From Allonocardiopsis opalescens (GTDB lineage: Bacteria > Actinomycetota > Actinomycetes > Streptosporangiales > Streptosporangiaceae): a stretch of 64,000 nt of DNA. The notes under the pieces are model-generated. The model saw only the letters and a program-made list of their open reading frames with translations, was not told the origin of the DNA and made no database searches. Positions 59,986 to 64,000 of this stretch are shown here, piece by piece. Where the stretch lies: positions 682,001-746,000 of the forward strand of contig NZ_PVZC01000001.1 of NCBI RefSeq assembly GCF_003002095.1. The letters run 5' to 3'. Numbering within the stretch: the stretch's first letter is position 1; the number at the start of each line of letters is the position of its first letter. Position numbers and translations under genes: made by a program.

Positions 59986-60428
59986 CCGGCACCTCTGGTG
60001 CCCTCCGAGGCCGCCGCACCCGCACGGGTGCGGCGGCCTCGCGCTTGCGGCGGGCCGAGGCGGACGCGCCGGCCGGAACGGCCGGAGCGCGCGGCGGGAA
60101 ACGGTCCGGCATTGCGATTTTCGCGGCCCGTTCGCGGGGACGTGGCGCGCCGTTCACAGTTCAAGGAACGGTCGAATTGTGGTCGGCGTCTCCGGTGAAT
60201 TCCGGTTCGCGCGGTCAATTCGCGTCGGTCACCGGCAATTCACCCAGCGTATTACCGCGCTCGTTAGCGTCCTTCGCAGCATCGCCGCGGTCCCGTCGAG
60301 TACCCGCCGGCCACCGCGTGCCCGGAGGGCCGCGCGCCAACAGGCCCCCGGATCCACGCCGGTCGGCCGGTTCCCGTCGGCCGCGACAGTGCGAAGTCAA
60401 GCACGGTTGACGAGGGATGGAGTATCAC
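59986..60428. other. Intergenic region after moeZ
   Basis: 443 bp. It holds the moeZ terminator (60006-60041) and then non-coding DNA. From about 60110 to 60270 the sequence is AT-richer, with several AATTC/GAATT words, and should hold the promoter of the lipoprotein gene. No clear boxes. Confidence 0.5.
60006..60041 (+). terminator. Hairpin terminator of moeZ
   Basis: Perfect 16-bp stem (60006-60021 with 60026-60041), 4-nt loop GCAC. Starts 20 bp after the moeZ stop. No T-tract. Confidence 0.8.
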
Positions 60429-60680
60429 GTGAGCATCGAGCTGAACATCGCCGCCATCAAGCGGCTGGCCGCGGCCGGCGCTGTCGCCGCGTTCGTCGCA
60501 CTGCCGCTGGCCGCCTGCGACGGCGGTGCCGGGGCCGGCGACCCGTCCGAGGGCGCGTCCGAGAGCGCCCCGGCCGGCGGCACCGAGACGGGCATGGACG
60601 GCGGCGTGGGCACCGAGGCCCCCGGGGTGGGCACCGAGGCCCCGGACGCCGGCGTGCCGAGCGCCGAGCCCACCGAGTAA
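60429..60680 (+). CDS. Small lipoprotein
   Basis: 83 aa from GTG 60429 (GGATGGAG 6 bases upstream; ATG 60417 possible). The signal peptide ends in lipobox LAAC (LPLAACDGG, Cys at about residue 30). The mature part is Gly/Ala/Glu-rich with a short GVGTEAP repeat and looks disordered. Role unknown. Confidence 0.65.
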   Translation: MSIELNIAAIKRLAAAGAVAAFVALPLAACDGGAGAGDPSEGASESAPAGGTETGMDGGVGTEAPGVGTEAPDAGVPSAEPTE

Positions 60681-60697
60681 CGGCGCCCATCGCGCTG

Positions 60698-60734
60698 CGA
60701 GGGCCGGTTCCCGACCGTACGGGGCCGGCCCTCG
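60698..60734 (+). terminator. Hairpin after the lipoprotein gene
   Basis: CGAGGGCCGG (60698-60707) pairs with CCGGCCCTCG (60725-60734). An inner CCCG/CGGG pairing extends the stem with a small bulge. No T-tract. Confidence 0.55.
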
Positions 60735-60798
60735 ACGCATGCCCGGCGCGGCCGCGGCGGCTCGTCGGCGTCGCCGCAACGCCCTAGGCTGCTGGTCC

Positions 60799-61116
60799 AT
60801 GGAGCCGGACGAATTCGCCGAGCGGGTGCTCGACCTGGTCGAACGCATCCCGCCCGGCAGGGTCATGTCCTACGGTGACGTGGCCGAGTACCTCGGTGCG
60901 GGCGGGCCCCGCCAGGTGGGCCGGGTGATGGCCCTGTGGGGCGGGGCGGTGCCGTGGTGGCGGGTGATCCGCGCCGACGGCTCGCCGCCGCCCGGCCACG
61001 AGGTGCGAGCGGTGCGCGCGTACCGCGCCGAGGGCACTCCGCTGCGCCCCGGCGGCGTCCGCGTCGATATGCGCGGGGCGCGCTGGGACGGCGTGGAGGA
61101 GGGGGCCCGCGGCTGA
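60799..61116 (+). CDS. Alkyltransferase-like protein (MGMT family, no catalytic Cys)
   Basis: 105 aa from ATG 60799. Matches the DNA-binding domain of O6-alkylguanine transferases: VMSYGDVAEYLGAGGPRQVG, then VPWWRVI. The catalytic PCHRV motif reads PWWRV, so Cys is replaced by Trp as in known ATL proteins. Such proteins flip and mark alkylated guanine for excision repair. It occurs beside UvrD/AdnA-type helicase genes in actinobacteria (Rv3204 position). Confidence 0.88.
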   Translation: MEPDEFAERVLDLVERIPPGRVMSYGDVAEYLGAGGPRQVGRVMALWGGAVPWWRVIRADGSPPPGHEVRAVRAYRAEGTPLRPGGVRVDMRGARWDGVEEGARG

Positions 61117-61397
61117 GTCCGCGGCGGCGCCGGCGCTGTAGCGGTGGCCGGAGGGGCGCGGGGAATTGTCCGCCGGACCTCCTCGGTGTTCGGGCGAATT
61201 CGTCCCGGCCGTGTGCTCCGGATCGCCGCGATATTGTCGCGAATCGGGCAATTGGGATTATCTGGGCGCAATTTCTTGGCTGTGTTGCGAATTCTGCCTT
61301 ATGGGCATTCTCTGCCTTGCCGGGATGCGTCTGAGCGATGTGCGGGTGTCGGATCCGCCGGCATGGTCTTCAATGGTGGGCGACACGGGGAGGGCGG

Positions 61398-62000
61398 ATG
61401 GCCGGACGACCGCGCACGATCAGCGACGAGCGCCTGCTGGCGGCGGTGGCGAGCGCCGTGGGCCGGGTCGGGGTCGCCCGGCTGACCCTCGCCGAGATCG
61501 CCAGGGACGCCGGGGTGACCACCGGCGCGCTGGTGCAGCGCTTCGGCAGCAAGCGGGAGCTGCTGCTGGCGCACGCGCGCTCGGCGTCGGTCTGGTCGCC
61601 GCTGGAGGCGCGCGCGGCCTTCGCGACCGCGCCCGACCCGGTCGAGGGGATCGTCCGCGCCGTCGTCCTGTCCGTCGACGCCGACCGGTCGCCGCAGGAG
61701 TTCGCCAACCACCTGGGCTGGCTGGGCCTGGAACTCGCCGACGACGAGTTCCGCGAGCTGCTGGCCCGCCAGGGGGAGCGGGTGCGCGAGCAGCTGGCGG
61801 AGTTCCTGCGCGAGGCGGCGGAGCAGGGGCGGCTGCGGCTCGGCGGTGAGGACGAGGTCCTGGAGCTGGCGGAGCTGCTGGACACGGTGCGGCACGGCGC
61901 GCAGATCTCCTGGGCCGTCGCGCGCGAGGGGCGGGTGGCCGAGACCGTGCGCCGGCGGCTGGAAACCGTGCTCGCGCCCTACCGGACGCCGCCCGGGTAG
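61398..62000 (+). CDS. TetR-family repressor
   Basis: 200 aa from ATG 61398 with GGGGAGGG upstream. HTH at about residues 8-52 (VGVARLTLAEIARDAG, GALVQRFGSKRELL). The C-terminal domain is of TetR_C type. It lies 121 bp before the SDR gene on the same strand; a dyad over the SDR promoter is a likely operator. Confidence 0.88.
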   Translation: MAGRPRTISDERLLAAVASAVGRVGVARLTLAEIARDAGVTTGALVQRFGSKRELLLAHARSASVWSPLEARAAFATAPDPVEGIVRAVVLSVDADRSPQEFANHLGWLGLELADDEFRELLARQGERVREQLAEFLREAAEQGRLRLGGEDEVLELAELLDTVRHGAQISWAVAREGRVAETVRRRLETVLAPYRTPPG

Positions 62001-62052
62001 CACCCGGTTCCGCCGGTGCCCCCGCCCGGGGGCGGAGGGGCGGAAGATCGAT

Positions 62053-62081
62053 TTGACGATTAGATAATGAGCAGTCATTAT
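62053..62081 (+). promoter_or_regulatory. SDR promoter with overlapping TetR operator
   Basis: TTGACG (62053-62058) and CATTAT (62076-62081), spacer 17 bp. A perfect dyad ATAATGA-N4-TCATTAT (62064-62081) overlaps the spacer and -10 box. A TetR dimer there would block RNA polymerase. The AT-rich site stands out in GC-rich DNA. Confidence 0.55.
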
Positions 62082-62121
62082 TTATTCAGGCGAGGGAGAT
62101 CACACCGACGGGGGAGAACCG

Positions 62122-63024
62122 ATGAAGGAGCAGCCGCTGTACGGCCGGGTCGCGCTGGTGGCCGGGGCCACCCGGGGAGCCGGGCGCGGGATCGCGGTCG
62201 AGTTGGGCGCGGCCGGCGCCACCGTCTACTGCACCGGCCGCACCACCCGGTCGCGGCGCTCGGAGATGAACCGTCCCGAGACCATCGAGGAGACGGCCGA
62301 ACTGGTGGGCGAGGCGGGTGGGCGGGGCGTCGCGGTGGCCGTCGACCACCTCGAGCCCGGGGCCGTCGGCGCCCTGGTCGAGCGGATCGACCGCGAGCAC
62401 GGACGGCTCGACGTGCTCGTCAACGACGTCTGGGGCGGCGATCCGCTGACGGCATGGGGCGTGCCGCTGTGGGAGCACTCCCTGGCGGACGGCCTGCGGC
62501 TGCTGCGGCTGGCCGTCGACAGCCACATCATCACCAGCGCCCATGCGCTGCCGCTGCTGGTCCGCCGCCCTGGCGGTCTGGTGATCGAGGTCACCGACGG
62601 CACCGACACCGGCGGGTACCGGGGCTCCTTCTACTACGACCTCGCCAAGAGTTCGGTGATCCGGATGGCCGCGGCGCAGGCGGCCGAGCTGCGTCCGCAC
62701 GGCGGTTCGGCCGTGGCGCTCACACCCGGCTTCCTGCGCTCCGAGGCGATGCTCGACCACTTCGGCGTCACCGCCGACACCTGGCGGAAGGCCGCGGACC
62801 CGCACTTTCGCGCCTCGGAGACCCCTGCCTTCGTCGGCCGGGCCGCGGCCGCGCTGGCCGCCGACCCCGACCGGGCGCGCTGGTCGGGGCAGGCGCTGTC
62901 CTCGTGGGGGCTGGCCCGCGAGTACGGCTTCACCGACTCCGACGGCACCCGTCCCGACTGGGGCCGCTACTTCGAGGAGGTGGTGCTGGGCGGCCGGGAG
63001 GCGGACGACACCGGCTACCGCTGA
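62122..63024 (+). CDS. Short-chain dehydrogenase/reductase
   Basis: 300 aa from ATG 62122 with GGGGGAG upstream. The N-terminal dinucleotide motif is AGATRGAGRGIA. The catalytic YxxxK appears as YYDLAKSS (about residues 172-179). Longer than classical SDRs (250) with a C-terminal extension. Paired with the TetR repressor; probably a detoxifying or metabolic reductase induced by an unknown ligand. Confidence 0.87.
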   Translation: MKEQPLYGRVALVAGATRGAGRGIAVELGAAGATVYCTGRTTRSRRSEMNRPETIEETAELVGEAGGRGVAVAVDHLEPGAVGALVERIDREHGRLDVLVNDVWGGDPLTAWGVPLWEHSLADGLRLLRLAVDSHIITSAHALPLLVRRPGGLVIEVTDGTDTGGYRGSFYYDLAKSSVIRMAAAQAAELRPHGGSAVALTPGFLRSEAMLDHFGVTADTWRKAADPHFRASETPAFVGRAAAALAADPDRARWSGQALSSWGLAREYGFTDSDGTRPDWGRYFEEVVLGGREADDTGYR

Positions 63025-63200
63025 TCCAGGTCCGGGAGCGGGTGCCGGCCCGCGCCACCGGTGGGGCGGGCGGCCGGGAGTCGGGCGTATCCTGACGAGT
63101 CCCCGCTGCCGCGAGTCGGTACGGTGCCGCCGTCGGGCGTGTGCCATCTCGCCGTTCCGACCCGGCCAGGCCACCCCGACGATCTGGTGGAATGCCATAA

Positions 63201-64000
63201 GTGAGCAGGCCCGCCTACCGACTCGTGCGCCGCGCCGCACCACCCCCGGCGCCGCCGCGGCTGGACGAACAGCAGCGGCGGGTGGTCGCGCACCCCGGCG
63301 GGCCGCTGCTGCTGCTGGCCGGACCGGGCACGGGAAAGACCACCACGATCGTGGAGGCGGTGGTCGACCGGATCGAGCGGCGCGGCCTGCCGCCCGAGCG
63401 GGTGCTGGTGCTCACCTTCAGCCGCAAGGCCGCGCACGAGCTGCGTGAGCGGATCACCGCGCGGCTGCGCCGCACCACCCGGCAGCCGCTCGCGCTGACC
63501 TTCCACTCCTACGCCTACGCGCTGGTCCGGCGCGAACTCCTCGCCCTGGACGACGCGCCGCCGCGCCTGCTGTCCGGCCCCGAGCAGCTGATGGAGATCC
63601 GCGAACTGCTGCGGGGCGAGGTCCAGGACGGTGCGGCGGACTGGCCGCCGGCACTGCGTCCGGCCATGGAGACGCGCGGTTTCGCGGAGGAGCTGCGCGA
63701 CTTCGGGGCCCGTGCCACCGAGCGCGGCCTGGGGCCCGAGGACGTGTCGGCCCTCGGCGCGCGGCTGGGCCGCCCCGACTGGGTGGCGGTCGGCCGCTTC
63801 CTGCGGCGGGCCGGCGACCGCTTCGACATCGCGCCGGTGCCCGCCTTCGACTACGCCGAACTCGTGCGGGTCGCGGTCAATCTGCTGGCCGATCCGCAGG
63901 TCCGGCTGCGGGTGCGGGCCGAGCACGACGCCGTGTTCGTCGACGAGTACCAGGACACCGACCCGGCCCAGGAAGAGCTGCTGCGGGCCCTGGCCGGAGA
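63201..64000 (+). CDS. adnA: AdnA-like UvrD/RecB-family DNA helicase, 5' part (runs off window)
   Basis: About 266 codons from GTG 63201 (V-S-R-P-A-Y-R-L). SF1 helicase motifs: LLLLAGPGTGKTTTI (Walker A), LTFSRKAAHEL (Ia), LTFHSYAYALVRREL and VFVDEYQDTDPAQEE (Walker B/II). This domain belongs to the actinobacterial AdnA (Rv3202c-like) subunit, whose missing C-terminus should hold a nuclease domain. With AdnB it resects double-strand breaks. Follows the SDR gene after 176 bp. Confidence 0.88.
   Translation, partial: MSRPAYRLVRRAAPPPAPPRLDEQQRRVVAHPGGPLLLLAGPGTGKTTTIVEAVVDRIERRGLPPERVLVLTFSRKAAHELRERITARLRRTTRQPLALTFHSYAYALVRRELLALDDAPPRLLSGPEQLMEIRELLRGEVQDGAADWPPALRPAMETRGFAEELRDFGARATERGLGPEDVSALGARLGRPDWVAVGRFLRRAGDRFDIAPVPAFDYAELVRVAVNLLADPQVRLRVRAEHDAVFVDEYQDTDPAQEELLRALAG

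Noticed and set aside
63015-63926. 303-codon minus-strand frame at the right edge
   Set aside because: Antisense to the AdnA-like helicase, whose Walker A and DEYQDT motifs are clear.

Overview
The window reads as chromosomal DNA of a high-GC Gram-positive actinomycete. Supporting signs are very high G+C with strong GC3 bias, frequent GTG starts, mycothiol biosynthesis (mshB), DUF3107 and DUF3117 proteins, an ECF sigma/zinc anti-sigma pair and an AdnA-type helicase. Secreted alpha-lytic-type S1 proteases and gene orders recalled from Streptomyces and Mycobacterium suggest a filamentous actinomycete, perhaps of the Nocardiopsaceae/Streptosporangiales type. Genus assignment is inference. I saw no rRNA or tRNA gene, CRISPR array or intact insertion sequence.

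Layout. 0-2.8 kb: tail of an operon resembling a type IV secretion system: the end of a membrane protein with a Pro/Gly/Arg-rich tail, a VirB8/NTF2-like single-pass protein, and a membrane-anchored lytic transglycosylase-NlpC/P60 hydrolase. 2.9-7.2 kb: NUDIX hydrolase, typA, an MFS carrier and a small conserved-looking protein. 7.4-15.9 kb: two complete succinate dehydrogenases. The Sdh1-type operon is on the minus strand and the Sdh2-type operon (sdhCAB) on the plus strand, with a LysR regulator between them. 16-18.5 kb: two secreted S1 proteases. 18.9-19.2 kb: a degenerate GC-rich tandem repeat. 19.4-31 kb: S9 peptidase, mshB, a lineage-specific-looking block of unrecognised genes including a degenerate M50 protein, then fdxA-dapC.

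32-38.6 kb: lysozyme-like membrane protein, dapE, a LOG-family protein, a FolP-like remnant, a DivIVA-like membrane protein, tag, an enoyl-CoA hydratase and a DUF3117 protein; this order partly matches the Mycobacterium Rv1202-Rv1211 region. 39-49.7 kb: pepA, O-methyltransferase, sigE-anti-sigma-htrA, an HNH protein inserted where tatB would be expected, mrp, a PHP phosphoesterase and a degenerate metallo-beta-lactamase-fold protein. Much of this block is visibly less GC-rich than its surroundings. 49.7-64 kb: alpha/beta hydrolase, DEAD-box helicase, ferritin-like protein, small membrane proteins, DUF3107, TetR, Ku, hydrolase, moeZ, lipoprotein, alkyltransferase-like protein, a TetR-SDR cassette, and the start of adnA at the right edge. 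This resembles the Mycobacterium Rv3201c-Rv3211 neighbourhood.

How the genes work together. The two SDH complexes feed the quinone pool and probably respond to different respiratory states, with the LysR protein next to them. dapC and dapE belong to the same lysine/meso-DAP pathway. sigE, its anti-sigma factor and htrA form an envelope-stress module. Ku, the alkyltransferase-like protein, Tag and AdnA serve DNA repair. I found no complete new defence or biosynthetic system. The best candidates for unexplained biology are the T4SS-like tail, the 23-28.6 kb block (a terminator in otherwise empty DNA, tandem paralogues, a pseudo-M50 protein), the HNH insertion with phased DnaA-box-like sites, and several long perfect dyads.
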